Shown here: piece by piece, positions 53,215 to 62,699 of the stretch
Layout of the letters: the number at the start of each line of letters is the position of its first letter
Position numbering within the stretch: position 1 is the first letter of the stretch
Assembly (NCBI GenBank): GCA_910587475.1
Contig: CAJUMR010000004.1
Location: 1 to 64,000, forward strand
Length of the DNA stretch: 64,000 nt
DNA from: an uncultured Muribaculaceae bacterium
Lineage (GTDB): Bacteria > Bacteroidota > Bacteroidia > Bacteroidales > Muribaculaceae
Reading direction: 5' to 3'
Notes under the pieces: generated by a model
Database searches by the model: none
The model's input: the letters and a program-made list of their open reading frames with translations, nothing else
What the model was told of the DNA's origin: nothing
Position numbers and translations under genes: made by a program

Positions 53215-53520
53215 AATTTTGTCGTTTTAGGATATATTTTTAATGTTGTTATTGTTTCTTTGTCTGCTTAGAGATATTGCAAGTACCGTGCCAAACTTGT
53301 TTTTGACATGCTGTCATGACACGACTGACAAAATGTCAATGTTTACCATTGTATCACCACTGTAAACAATTTTTAATTATAAAAGTTCATTATCAGGCCG
53401 ATTATCAGAGCTATTGTTGTTGCACTGCTCGTTTTTTTTCGCTAATTTTGCCAAATGTCCGACAAAATTGATGTCGGCTTTATTTTCTATGTTTTGTAAA
53501 TAAATTATTTTTAGAAATTA
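53215..53520. other. Divergent region groES / BACON-like lipoprotein (306 nt)
   Basis: Contains the plus-strand -7 match below and an AT-rich stretch. On the groES side no recognisable operator or consensus promoter was found. Confidence 0.4.
53443..53450 (+). promoter_or_regulatory. Putative -7 element of the lipoprotein gene
   Basis: TAATTTTG, full match; a weak GTTG lies 20 nt upstream (53419-53422). Predicted leader of about 65 nt. Confidence 0.5.
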
Positions 53521-54300
53521 ATGAAACTCAATTTTTTGAATAGCAAGTCGGCATTGGCGCTCGTATTTGCAGTGTTAATGTCTGGTTCGCTGTTGTCATG
53601 CGTTCCGACTTACGATTCTGGTGGCGGCGATCCGGGCTCTACATCTCCCGATAAAAAGCCGGATCCGGACAATGTCAAGAGCATGTATCTCTACAGCGAC
53701 AGCGGTGACAACATCGCAGGTCTCGGTTTTCATCGTGACGGCTACCTTACCTCGCTGACATCGGCCGATTGGTATTTTGCGTCGATCGGTTATGTGCCGG
53801 GCATCGGCAATGTAGATTATATTCCGGTCAACAATTGGGATGTGCTGATGTTTCCGCATGTCGGTGAAGGCTTGGTGGCCTATAGTCCGACACAAGGTTT
53901 TGTGCGCATGCTCATTGGAGCGATCGTCAATGACGAACAAGGTAGGCCGGTGGCGGTCGGGCTGGAATTTCTCGGAGGTTTCTCCGGTGTTGAGGATCCT
54001 CTCGAACTCAAGGAGTGGTCGTTTGATTTCGATGAGAACGGCGGTAGCGCCGTAGCTGAGTTGTCAGGTAAAAAATATGCCACCTATCAGCTGCAGTGTC
54101 GCGAAAGCTGGCTCAAGGTCCGCCAGTCTTATTCGACATATAAATTCATCTATGACCGCATCAACATCGAGGTTGAACCTAACCCAACGACCGAAGAACG
54201 CCGGGCTCTGGTGACGGTCCGCACAAGTTCGGGCAAGGACTCGACCTTTACGGTTATCCAGGCCGGAAAACCGGAAGAAGACAGCGAAGACGAAGAGTAA
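53521..54300 (+). CDS. Surface lipoprotein with BACON-like domain
   Basis: A 259-aa lipoprotein (lipobox LLSC, C27) followed by a G/D/P-rich linker (about 32-52). The middle domain (about 55-175) is of unknown family. The C-terminal about 75 residues (SWLKVRQSY, INIEVEPNPTTEERRALVTV, STFTVIQAG) match the layout of BACON domains, which in gut Bacteroidetes are thought to bind mucin or carbohydrate. A negatively charged SEDEE end follows. It stands alone between groES and a terminator. Confidence 0.75.
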   Translation: MKLNFLNSKSALALVFAVLMSGSLLSCVPTYDSGGGDPGSTSPDKKPDPDNVKSMYLYSDSGDNIAGLGFHRDGYLTSLTSADWYFASIGYVPGIGNVDYIPVNNWDVLMFPHVGEGLVAYSPTQGFVRMLIGAIVNDEQGRPVAVGLEFLGGFSGVEDPLELKEWSFDFDENGGSAVAELSGKKYATYQLQCRESWLKVRQSYSTYKFIYDRINIEVEPNPTTEERRALVTVRTSSGKDSTFTVIQAGKPEEDSEDEE

Positions 54301-54322
54301 TCTTACAATATCAATAATAAGC

Positions 54323-54356
54323 GAAAAGGCTCTGACGTGAAAGTCAGGGCCTTTTC
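54323..54356 (+). terminator. Hairpin terminator, probably bidirectional
   Basis: A 14-bp stem with one G-U pair (54323-54336 with 54343-54356), loop GTGAAA, T-rich on one side and A-rich on the other. Lies between the convergent lipoprotein and Arc-like genes. Confidence 0.82.
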
Positions 54357-54379
54357 TGCATATTGTATCAAATTGCTTT

Positions 54380-54607
54380 TCAGTCTGAAGTCGCAGGTTC
54401 TCCTGCCGGAGATGACTCATCGGCGGCTTGATTGTCAGATTGACAACCTTTAGCCTTGTTTCTGCCATGACGTCGGAGCGAGTCGGCGATTATCCACTGT
54501 ATCTGACCGTTGACCGAGCGAAATTCTTGTGCAGCCCATTGTTCGACGAGTTCCATCGTTGCAGGATCGAGTCGCAGCAGGAAGCCTTTGGTTTGCTGTT
54601 TGGCCAT
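54380..54607 (-). CDS. Arc-family ribbon-helix-helix DNA-binding protein
   Basis: A 75-aa protein: KGFLLRLDPATMELVEQWAAQ and RSVNGQIQWIIADSLRR give the Arc/MetJ ribbon-helix-helix fold (about 6-50), followed by a polar, probably disordered tail. Arc proteins bind operators as dimers. It follows the SPFH gene by 18 nt and is likely an autorepressor or partner of that operon. Confidence 0.85.
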   Translation of the reverse strand: MAKQQTKGFLLRLDPATMELVEQWAAQEFRSVNGQIQWIIADSLRRHGRNKAKGCQSDNQAADESSPAGEPATSD

Positions 54608-54625
54608 GAGTAGTGCGGCTTGCTT

Positions 54626-55597
54626 TTACTGATAGAGTGTGCCTGTGTTGAGAACCGGTTGAGCCGGTTCGTCGCCGCAAAGCACAACGAGGAGATTGCT
54701 CACCATGGTTGCCTTGCGCTCTTCGTCAAGTTCGACGACGTTTTCTTCCTTGAGTTGATCGAGAGCCATCTTGACCATCGACACTGCTCCTTCGACAATT
54801 TTTTCGCGAGCCGAGATAATGGCTGAAGCCTGTTGGCGACGAAGCATCACGGCTGCAATTTCAGGGGCATAAGCGAGATAGTTGATACGGGCTTCGACGA
54901 CTTCGATGCCGGCCATCGACAAGCGCTCGTTAAGCTTGGTCTCGAGTTGTTCGTTGACCTCATGACCGTCGCTGCGCAGGGTGATTTCGTTTGACTTGCC
55001 TGTCTCTTCGTCATAGGCATAACGGCCAGTGACCTCGCGGAGGGCCGCATCGCTCTGTATGCCGACGAAAGCGTCGAGGGCTTTTGCCACGCCTGCCGTA
55101 GATGACGTTGCAGTCAGCGATTGGCTACTGACCGTCACGCTCTGCACGTCTCCGGCGTCGATGTCGAATATGGCTCTGTAGGTGTCGCGCACTTTCCATA
55201 CGAGCACCATGCCGATCATCACCGGATTGCCCACCTTGTCATTGACCTTGATCGGCGGAATGTCCATGTTGCGGATTCGGAGCGACACTTTTTTCTTGGT
55301 CATGAACGGGTTGACCCAAAAGAAGCCGGTGTGTTTAAACGATCCGCGGTATTCACCGAAGAATATCATCACTCTGGCTTGATTGGGCTGGAGAACAAAG
55401 AAGCCACACGACAGAATGACCATGCATATAAATGCAGCCGCAGCAGTCAATCCGGCAATCCAGTAGAGGTCGGCGGGCATGACGATGAAGAGTGTCACGA
55501 CGATAGCCGGGATGAGCAGGAAAGTGAGTGCCAACATGCCAAACCCACTCATAATCCGTCCCCCATAGGGGAACTCGCAATTCATTTCCTTTTTCAT
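54626..55597 (-). CDS. SPFH/Band 7 domain membrane protein
   Basis: A 323-aa protein with two close N-terminal hydrophobic segments (about 18-42 and 45-71), then an SPFH domain (LQPNQARVMIFFGEYRGSF, TGFFWVNPF, VNDKVGNPVMIGMVLVWKV) and a coiled-coil-prone C-terminus (RLSMAGIEVVEARINYLAYA, AVMLRRQQASAIISAREKI). SPFH proteins organise membrane microdomains and often scaffold proteases or stress factors. First gene of a two-gene unit with the Arc-like gene. Confidence 0.88.
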   Translation of the reverse strand: MKKEMNCEFPYGGRIMSGFGMLALTFLLIPAIVVTLFIVMPADLYWIAGLTAAAAFICMVILSCGFFVLQPNQARVMIFFGEYRGSFKHTGFFWVNPFMTKKKVSLRIRNMDIPPIKVNDKVGNPVMIGMVLVWKVRDTYRAIFDIDAGDVQSVTVSSQSLTATSSTAGVAKALDAFVGIQSDAALREVTGRYAYDEETGKSNEITLRSDGHEVNEQLETKLNERLSMAGIEVVEARINYLAYAPEIAAVMLRRQQASAIISAREKIVEGAVSMVKMALDQLKEENVVELDEERKATMVSNLLVVLCGDEPAQPVLNTGTLYQ

Positions 55598-55627
55598 GAT
55601 GATATTGTTTTGATATTATTATGAATG

Positions 55628-55658
55628 CAAAGATAGTTTTTTAATCTGAAATAACAAG
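55628..55658 (-). promoter_or_regulatory. Promoter of the SPFH-Arc pair
   Basis: Minus strand CTTG (55655-55658) and TATCTTTG (55628-55635), 19 nt apart. Confidence 0.7.
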
Positions 55659-55718
55659 CATCCAGGATGGAATTGTAGAGTTTGGCATTTAATTTTCAAG
55701 GCTATGTATAAAACATGT

Positions 55719-55761
55719 ATAAAAAGGCGAGGAGCGACAGTCGTCAGACCAGCGCTCCTCG
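55719..55761 (-). terminator. Intrinsic terminator after secA
   Basis: A 9-bp minus-strand stem (55753-55761 with 55728-55736) followed by CCTTTTTAT. Confidence 0.85.
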
Positions 55762-55782
55762 TCTTAGTTGTTGGCTGTGCCA

Positions 55783-58700
55783 TCAGGCGTTGCGGCCGTG
55801 GCAGTTTTTATATTTTTTGCCTGATCCACAAGGGCAGGGATCATTTCGTCCGATGCGGGGTGCGGCTGTAGCCGGCATCTGGCGCTGCGGTTCGTTCTGA
55901 GGTGCCGATGCAGCCTGACGCTGAGCTTCTTCGCCGGGCAGGCTTGCGCGCGACTCGCGGTAGTTGGGGTTAGGCCTTGACGGCATCTCGGGTGCGGCCT
56001 GCTTCACCTCGGGCTGGGGACGCTGCTGCTCCTGGTTGGGCTGCTGTTCGTCTTCGCGCGGTGCGCGCACCGGTATCTGGGCGCGCATCAGAGCCGACAT
56101 AGCCTTGACGTTAAGCTGGTTCAGCATGCCTTCGAAGAGGTGGAATGATTCGACTTTGTAGATCACGAGCGGATCTTTCTGCTCGTAGCTTGCATTCTGC
56201 ACCGACTGGCGGAGCTGATCGAGTTCGCGGAGATGTTCTTTCCAGAGTTCGTCGATTGTGACAAGCAGGAGGGCTTTCTGCCATTCCTTGATGATCGAGC
56301 GGCATTCAGTATCGAAAGCTTCTTGAAGGTCGACGCGGAGGTTGAACACTCTCTTTCCATCGGTGACGGGCACGATGATGCGTCCTCTGTAGGCCGAATT
56401 TTCGATAAGCTGAGAGATTACAGGCATGGCAACTTCGCGGATGCGTTCGTTGCGGCGGTTCATCGCTTCGATGGCGACTTCGCGTACGCGCTCCACACGA
56501 TCCTCGCGGTCGAGGCTGCGGAATTCATCTTCAGTCAGAGGAGACTCGATGCTCAGCACTTTGAAGAGTTCGAGGCAGAAGTCGGCATAGTCGTTGGGCT
56601 GATCATGAGTCATGACAATGTTTTCGACGCAGTCATAGAGCATGTTGGCGATGTCGATGCCGATGCGTTCGCCGAGGAGGGCATGATGGCGGCGGTTATA
56701 TATATATGTACGCTGCTTGTTCATTACGTCGTCGTATTCGAGAAGACGTTTACGGATGCCGAAGTTGTTTTCTTCGACGCGCTTCTGAGCTTTCTCGATG
56801 GCGTTGGTCACCATCTTGTGTTCGATAGGTTCGCCTTCCTGAAGACCGAAGCGGTCGAGCCATTTCATGACACTGTCGGTTGCGAACAGACGCATCAGCT
56901 GGTCTTCGAACGACACGAAGAAGATCGAAGAACCCGGGTCGCCCTGACGTCCGGCACGACCGCGGAGCTGTCGGTCGACGCGGCGAGATTCATGGCGCTC
57001 GGTGCCGATGATAGCCAGACCGCCGGCGTCTTTCACTTCCGGCGTCAGCTTGATGTCTGTACCACGTCCGGCCATGTTGGTCGCAATGGTCACCATGCCT
57101 TTCTGACCGGCGAGTGCCACAACCTGGGCTTCCTTCTGGTGGAGCTTGGCGTTGAGCACCTGACAGTCGATCTTGCGCATGTCGAGCATGCGTTTGAGGA
57201 GCTCGGAGATTTCGACTGATGTAGTGCCGACGAGCACCGGACGGCCGGCGTTGCGCAGCTTGACGATCTCTTCGATCACAGCGGCATATTTTTCTTTCTT
57301 GGTCTTGTAGACGCGGTCGTTCATGTCGATACGAGCCACTGGCTTGTTGGTAGGGATGGTGACCACGTCGAGTTTATAGATATCCCAGAGCTCGCCTGCT
57401 TCGGTCTCTGCCGTACCGGTCATACCTGCGAGTTTGTGATACATTCTGAAGTAGTTCTGGAGAGTGATTGTCGCGAATGTCTGTGTGGCGGCTTCGACTT
57501 TCACTCCTTCCTTCGCTTCGATCGCCTGATGGAGTCCGTCGCTGTAGCGGCGGCCTTCCATGATACGTCCGGTCTGTTCGTCGACGATTTTGATCTTGTT
57601 GTCGTCGATCACATATTCGACGTCTTTTTCGAAGAGTGTGTAGGCTTTGAGCAGCTGGCTGACGGTGTGGACGCGCTCGGCCTTGACGGCGTAATTCTGC
57701 ATCAGCTCGTCCTTGCGTTGCTGGCGTTCAGCCGGATCTGCGATGGTTTCGACTTCCGACAGCTGAGAAGCGATGTCGGGGAGGACGAAGAACTGCGGGT
57801 CGTTGGTTTTGCCGGTCAGTTCGTCGATGCCTTTGTCGGTGAGATCGACGCTACGGTTTTTCTCATCGATGACAAAGTAAAGGGGATCGGTGACTACGGG
57901 CATTTCGCGGCCATTGTCCTGAAGGTAGTGAGCCTCGGTCTCGAGAAGGATGTTCTTCATGCCTTCCTGGCTGAGGAACTTGATCAGGGCGCTGTTTTTG
58001 GGCAGACCCTTGTAAGCGCGGAAAAGGAGTAGGGCTCCTTCTTTTTTCACTTCTTTATCGTCGGAGGCAAGCTTGGCTTTGGCGTCGGTGAGGATTTTTG
58101 TCACCAGACGGCGCTGAGCCTCTACAACTTTCTGGACATTGGACTTATATTCGTCGAAGTATTGGTCGTCGCCTTTCGGCACAGGACCTGAGATGATGAG
58201 CGGTGTGCGGGCATCGTCGATGAGCACAGAGTCGACCTCGTCGACAATTGCGTAGTAGTGCTTGCGCTGCACCAGATCGGCGGGCGTCATGGCCATATTG
58301 TCGCGGAGGTAGTCGAAGCCGAATTCGTTGTTGGTGCCGAATGTGATGTCACACTCATAGGCTGCGCGACGCTGGGGTGTGTTGGGCTGATGTTTGTCGA
58401 TGCAGTCGACGGTCGAACCGTGGAACATGTACAGCGGACCCATCCACTCGGAGTCGCGTTTCGAGAGGTAGTCGTTGACGGTGACAACGTGGACGCCTCT
58501 GCGTGAGAGAGAGCGGAGGAACACCGGAAGTGTAGCGACGAGGGTCTTACCTTCGCCGGTGGCCATTTCGGCGATCTTTCCTTGATGGAGAACGATACCG
58601 CCGATGAGCTGGACTTCGTAGTGGGTCATGTCCCAGGTGACCTCATTTCCGCCGGCGAGCCAATGGTTTTTCCATATGGCTTTGTCGCCTTCGATCGTCA

Positions 58701-59136
58701 CGAAATCGCGGCCTTGTCCGGCGAGTTCGCGGTCGAGATCGGTCGCAGTCACTTCGATAGTCTCATTTTTGGAGAAGCGGCTTGCGGTCTCGCGCATCAC
58801 AGCAAACACTTCGGGGAGGTGTTCGTTGAGTTTGTCTTCAAGGGTGTCGAGTATGTTTTTTTCGAGTTTGTCGATCTTGTCCCATATCGGCTGGCGTTCT
58901 TCGAACGGCAGCGTCTCGACTTGTCCGCGCATCGATGCTATGGCCGTGTTGTCGGCTTCGGTGGCGGCGGCGAGATCTGCGCGCACGGCGTCGATGCGTC
59001 CGCGGAGTTCATCGTTCGACAGGTTGGTGAGTGTTGGGCCGATGGCGTTGATTTTTTCAACGATAGGGCGTATGGCTTTAAGGTCGCGTTGAGACTTATT
59101 GCCGAATATCTTGCTTAATACTTGTACAAATGACAT
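55783..59136 (-). CDS. secA: Preprotein translocase ATPase SecA
   Basis: SecA (1117 aa), the motor of the Sec export channel. Motifs: MATGEGKTL (Walker A), DEVDSVLIDDARTPL (Walker B/DEAD), GTTSVEISELL, GRGTDIKL and GRAGRQGDPGSS (helicase motif VI). The C-terminal zinc finger CPCGSGKKYKNCHG is intact, preceded by a Q/P-rich linker (about 1035-1095). It is about 200 residues longer than the E. coli protein, mostly through an insertion in the first nucleotide-binding domain (about 330-480) and the linker, as is usual in Bacteroidetes. Confidence 0.98.
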   Translation of the reverse strand: MSFVQVLSKIFGNKSQRDLKAIRPIVEKINAIGPTLTNLSNDELRGRIDAVRADLAAATEADNTAIASMRGQVETLPFEERQPIWDKIDKLEKNILDTLEDKLNEHLPEVFAVMRETASRFSKNETIEVTATDLDRELAGQGRDFVTIEGDKAIWKNHWLAGGNEVTWDMTHYEVQLIGGIVLHQGKIAEMATGEGKTLVATLPVFLRSLSRRGVHVVTVNDYLSKRDSEWMGPLYMFHGSTVDCIDKHQPNTPQRRAAYECDITFGTNNEFGFDYLRDNMAMTPADLVQRKHYYAIVDEVDSVLIDDARTPLIISGPVPKGDDQYFDEYKSNVQKVVEAQRRLVTKILTDAKAKLASDDKEVKKEGALLLFRAYKGLPKNSALIKFLSQEGMKNILLETEAHYLQDNGREMPVVTDPLYFVIDEKNRSVDLTDKGIDELTGKTNDPQFFVLPDIASQLSEVETIADPAERQQRKDELMQNYAVKAERVHTVSQLLKAYTLFEKDVEYVIDDNKIKIVDEQTGRIMEGRRYSDGLHQAIEAKEGVKVEAATQTFATITLQNYFRMYHKLAGMTGTAETEAGELWDIYKLDVVTIPTNKPVARIDMNDRVYKTKKEKYAAVIEEIVKLRNAGRPVLVGTTSVEISELLKRMLDMRKIDCQVLNAKLHQKEAQVVALAGQKGMVTIATNMAGRGTDIKLTPEVKDAGGLAIIGTERHESRRVDRQLRGRAGRQGDPGSSIFFVSFEDQLMRLFATDSVMKWLDRFGLQEGEPIEHKMVTNAIEKAQKRVEENNFGIRKRLLEYDDVMNKQRTYIYNRRHHALLGERIGIDIANMLYDCVENIVMTHDQPNDYADFCLELFKVLSIESPLTEDEFRSLDREDRVERVREVAIEAMNRRNERIREVAMPVISQLIENSAYRGRIIVPVTDGKRVFNLRVDLQEAFDTECRSIIKEWQKALLLVTIDELWKEHLRELDQLRQSVQNASYEQKDPLVIYKVESFHLFEGMLNQLNVKAMSALMRAQIPVRAPREDEQQPNQEQQRPQPEVKQAAPEMPSRPNPNYRESRASLPGEEAQRQAASAPQNEPQRQMPATAAPRIGRNDPCPCGSGKKYKNCHGRNA

Positions 59137-59228
59137 GTGTCTGTGATTTTTTGTGATGGTTGTTAGAATAGTGAGGTGTGAGAGGTTTCAGTCATGCTGT
59201 TGTCGCCCTTGACTGTCGATGCAAGCTC

Positions 59229-60839
59229 TTATTTGAGCTGCAGGGCAGGAGCAGAGGCTGCGTTGGGCGACCTGATGCGCAGCAGTCTCGCGACTGTAGG
59301 AGCGATCACGCGTATGTCGACAGGGGTGTCGATACGTTTTGGGTCAATATTAGGAGCAAGAATGAATGCCGGAGCTGTGGTAGCGGCGATTCTTTCAACC
59401 TTGTTTTTGGCGATGGTTGAAGCGTCGCGGTCGAAATCGTTGATGATTTCCCAGCCCGGAATAACGTTGAGATAGACATCTCCGGCTGTGCCGAGATGAG
59501 TGTTGCGTTTCAGTGCGAGAGACTTGTCGCCCGCATCGCCCGATAGGATCTGATCGATGGTGAAGACGTCTTTGACACCGCTCATGCGGGCGATGAATGA
59601 TGCGGCTTCAGCTCTGACGGCTTTGGCGTCGAGGTTCTTGTCTTTGATCAGATTGTTGTTGAGGTAGAAATGGCCGTTGTAGTATCCGCTCACCCATTCG
59701 CCTGTGCCGTAGATCGCCATGAGATACATGTTGAGGAGCGATCCGGCTTTGCGGGTGGAGAATTCACCGTAGGGTATGTTCCATTTCTCTTCGTCGCGGC
59801 GCACGGTCGACGATGGCGGTGTGGCCACGAGGAAGATCACGGAGTTGCCTCCTGTGGCGCGGTCTACCGACGAGAACAGTTGCTCGAGATTGCGGTCGAG
59901 GCGTATGTAGCTGTCCATCGTCTCAAGCCTGTTGTCGTTGTTTTTAGCGTAGTCAAACGGAGCGAGAGTGTACGAAAGGTTGAGCATGTCGACTCCGTCG
60001 TGGCGCCCGAGTCCGAGTGTGTTGATAAACTCGGTGGCGAGGGTTGTCACCTCGCTGTTGATCGGTGCTGACTGTTTCAGCATCGCATAGCGGGCGTCAT
60101 TGCCCCTTACGTAGACATATTTGAACGGATAGCGTTTCAGGTGATCGGGCAGGTCGGGATAGTCGACCGTCGGCAGCAGTGGCGTCCAGCTGAGGGTGTC
60201 GAGACGGTTGGCCAAGGGTGCGAGACGATTGCGGCCTCCGATGAGCGGCGGCACATCTTTGTAGAACGTTGTCGTGGCCCAGTTGCCGTTTGACTCGTCG
60301 ATCCAGAATGCACTTTTTGCCGCATGGCCGCCGAGGATGACTGCCTGCTGGGGGTCGGGTGCGATGGCGTAGACGTCGGTGACGCCTCCGCCGGCAATGC
60401 GCACTTCGTCTGCTATGGTGCTGACGAGCAGTTTCTGCGGTGAATATGTGTCGGATGTGAAGTTGCCGATGAACGCCGGGTCAAACAGCGTCGGTTGCAG
60501 ACGGTGGCCGTTGACATCGTAGACAAACGATCCTCCGATGCCGTTGACCGACGGGGCTGCACCGGTCATTATCATGGCCGACGATGCGATGGGATCGAGG
60601 TTTGTGCCGTAGTCGGCGTTCGCGATCACTACTCCATCGCGCATCAGGCGTTTGAAGCCTCCTTCGGTAAAATAGTCCTGAAGGTTGTTGATATAGTCGG
60701 CCTGAAGCCCTTCGACAACAATTCCCACCACCAGACGCGGACGGGCATTGCTTTCGGCGGCGGGCAATGTCATGCCAACCATCGAAGCCAGAAGCACTAC
60801 GACCAAACGCGATGAAAGTGATGAATTTATTCGCGGCAT
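59229..60839 (-). CDS. Exported alkaline-phosphatase-fold protein with degenerate active site
   Basis: A 536-aa protein from ATG 60837-60839 with a signal peptide (about 1-28). The fold follows PafA-like phosphatases (RPRLVVGIVVEGLQADYI, GGFKRLM, AVILGGHAAKSAFWID). However, the first metal Asp is Glu (E43), the Thr nucleophile aligns with P83 (LDPIASSAMIMTG), the KxR pair of PafA is missing (VYAIAPDPQQ), the DxxxH motif is replaced (TLAPFDYAKN) and the usual ADHG metal site reads VATPPSS. It is therefore likely a non-catalytic binding or assembly protein. Its start overlaps the DUF4105 gene by 13 bases. Confidence 0.8.
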   Translation of the reverse strand: MPRINSSLSSRLVVVLLASMVGMTLPAAESNARPRLVVGIVVEGLQADYINNLQDYFTEGGFKRLMRDGVVIANADYGTNLDPIASSAMIMTGAAPSVNGIGGSFVYDVNGHRLQPTLFDPAFIGNFTSDTYSPQKLLVSTIADEVRIAGGGVTDVYAIAPDPQQAVILGGHAAKSAFWIDESNGNWATTTFYKDVPPLIGGRNRLAPLANRLDTLSWTPLLPTVDYPDLPDHLKRYPFKYVYVRGNDARYAMLKQSAPINSEVTTLATEFINTLGLGRHDGVDMLNLSYTLAPFDYAKNNDNRLETMDSYIRLDRNLEQLFSSVDRATGGNSVIFLVATPPSSTVRRDEEKWNIPYGEFSTRKAGSLLNMYLMAIYGTGEWVSGYYNGHFYLNNNLIKDKNLDAKAVRAEAASFIARMSGVKDVFTIDQILSGDAGDKSLALKRNTHLGTAGDVYLNVIPGWEIINDFDRDASTIAKNKVERIAATTAPAFILAPNIDPKRIDTPVDIRVIAPTVARLLRIRSPNAASAPALQLK

Positions 60840-62017
60840 TTTATTGTTTTGAAATTCAGATATATATAGTTGATTGCTCTGATTGCGTCGGCTGCTATGA
60901 GCGGATAGAACGCTGCGTTGAGCTGCTGAACGCCGGCCACTGACAGGCATGTCAGAACCACCAATGCTACAAAGTTAACAATTTGATATGAGAAAATGAT
61001 CAGTTTGCATCGATTAATCCATATAAAAATTGTCGGGATAAGGCATAGCGGGTTCAACCAAAGCAATAATATGTTGGGAGATGTCGCTTCGTGGACGGAA
61101 ACAAACACAAGGAAAAAAATCAGACATCCGGCCACGCCGAACACTCCGAAGAGCAGTGCGTCGAACCATCGGCTCACTCTCCGGCGCCTCTGGTCACGCA
61201 AGCTGAGCGCGGCTGTGACCGCGAGCACTATCAGGCAGACAGTCATCGGAGTGGCATACCAAGGGGTAGGGCCTGAGATGGCTGCGTCGGGGGCGGTGTC
61301 GTTGATCACATCTGTCGATGCTACGATTGGTCGGCCGCCGGCTGTGGCTCCGGGCATCTGCAAGTCGAGCAGTGCGGGCGCAAATGTTTTCTCGCGTTCG
61401 GAGAGCTGATAGTCGATGCCGCTTCCCAATGCCAGATCGATGCCGAACTGATACCAGGGGTAGTTGCGGTGGTAGTGGCGCATTATCGATCTGAATGTTT
61501 GCCGGCCGTCGAGCGGTGACGGAGCGTTGTCGGCAATGATTGAGTCGCCGAGAGCGAGCTCGACCATACGCAGAGGCCTTGTGGCGCAGTTGTCCTTCAC
61601 ATAATTGTAGCGGTAGGTGCGGTTCTGGGGCTGCAGGTTTTCGGTGAGGAGACCGATCAGCCGTTGCTTCTGAGCGGCCGACAGATCGAGTGTGTGACTT
61701 ACGATGCGCCGTCCCGATCTTGAATAGCTGTCGATGACATATTGCCATGGTATCGCCGTGACCCAATAGTCTGTTTCGCCCTTGACGAAGCGATAGACAA
61801 AGTTCGGCTGGTCGAAGTTGTAGGTCCCGTAGCTTATGGCAACGTCGGTGCCTGGCATCTCGATGTGGAGCACCGAGTGACCTTCGAGTTCGTAAATTTC
61901 ATCTCCGGGATAAATGTTGACAAAGCTGACGGTCGTGTCAGACGTCTGCGAGCCTTGTGAAGAGAAATTCACGGCAATGGCCAGTGTGGCTATCAGGAGT
62001 CGGAGTTTAGAAATCAT
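60827..62017 (-). CDS. DUF4105-domain membrane protein
   Basis: A 396-aa protein. A signal peptide or anchor (about 1-22), then the DUF4105 domain (IYPGDEIYELEGHSVLHIE, SYGTYNFDQPNFVYRFVKGE, YRYNYVKDNCATRPLRMV), which contains conserved His, Cys and Asn resembling NlpC-like or Lnb-N hydrolases. Several C-terminal transmembrane helices follow (about 255-385). Function unproven, probably envelope maintenance. Overlaps the preceding DUF4468 gene by 11 bases and the following gene by 13. Confidence 0.85.
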   Translation of the reverse strand: MISKLRLLIATLAIAVNFSSQGSQTSDTTVSFVNIYPGDEIYELEGHSVLHIEMPGTDVAISYGTYNFDQPNFVYRFVKGETDYWVTAIPWQYVIDSYSRSGRRIVSHTLDLSAAQKQRLIGLLTENLQPQNRTYRYNYVKDNCATRPLRMVELALGDSIIADNAPSPLDGRQTFRSIMRHYHRNYPWYQFGIDLALGSGIDYQLSEREKTFAPALLDLQMPGATAGGRPIVASTDVINDTAPDAAISGPTPWYATPMTVCLIVLAVTAALSLRDQRRRRVSRWFDALLFGVFGVAGCLIFFLVFVSVHEATSPNILLLWLNPLCLIPTIFIWINRCKLIIFSYQIVNFVALVVLTCLSVAGVQQLNAAFYPLIAADAIRAINYIYLNFKTIKCRE

Positions 62018-62699
62018 CGTTGTGTTTCAATGCTTTGTCGAGCGACTCGCTCATGGCGGCGTCGAGTTGCTTAAGTGTTACGTAAGGCGTCCTTACCATC
62101 TGCCAGTTGCGTTCGGCCTTGCGCCATTCGTCGCTGATCTTGCCGCGTTCTTTGTCGCGGTCGGTCTTGTACTGCGGAATGGACGCGAGCACCTCACGGT
62201 AGGCATCGATTATTTCCTCGTATTGCTCGTTGGCCGGCCATTCGTATGATCCTTCGAAGAGTCGGTTGGCGATGCCGTTGATGAGTCTGAAGTCGGCATT
62301 GGCGAGTTCGGCTGCCGACGGATCGATTTCAGCGTAGATGTCGGGGCGCGTGAACTGGAAGACAATGCGCGGATTGATGCGCTGAAGGCGGTATTTGCCG
62401 TCGCGCACGTCGATCACATAGGTTGCGGTGGCAGTGGCCGAAATGCAGTCAGATTTCATCTTGATCGGGCAGCTCCATTTGATTACCATTGTTCCGCGTT
62501 CGGGGTCTTGCATGTCGATGACGTTCGAATTGTCGAATGTCAAAGCGACCCACAGCTTCAGGTTGTGCCATTGGTCGGTGCGCGACAACGGGGTGGCTGC
62601 GGTGTGGATTTCCGAAAGGTCATGCGGCAACGTCTGTGCCTGAGTCGCGACAGCTGAGAGTAATGCTGCCAGAATGATTGTTAAGGAGAGTCTGATCAT
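62007..62699 (-). CDS. Exported DUF4468-like protein
   Basis: A 230-aa protein with a signal peptide (about 1-21). VIDMQDPERGTMVIKWSCPI and the following beta strands (TATATYVIDVRDGKYRLQ, INPRIVF) are typical of DUF4468 proteins, which have a TBP-like fold and unknown role. A helical C-terminal region (about 160-230) follows. Overlaps queE by four bases. Confidence 0.78.
   Translation of the reverse strand: MIRLSLTIILAALLSAVATQAQTLPHDLSEIHTAATPLSRTDQWHNLKLWVALTFDNSNVIDMQDPERGTMVIKWSCPIKMKSDCISATATATYVIDVRDGKYRLQRINPRIVFQFTRPDIYAEIDPSAAELANADFRLINGIANRLFEGSYEWPANEQYEEIIDAYREVLASIPQYKTDRDKERGKISDEWRKAERNWQMVRTPYVTLKQLDAAMSESLDKALKHNDDF

Noticed and set aside
56233..57219. 328-codon plus-strand frame
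   Set aside because: Exact antisense of secA; long only because of the codon bias of the real gene.
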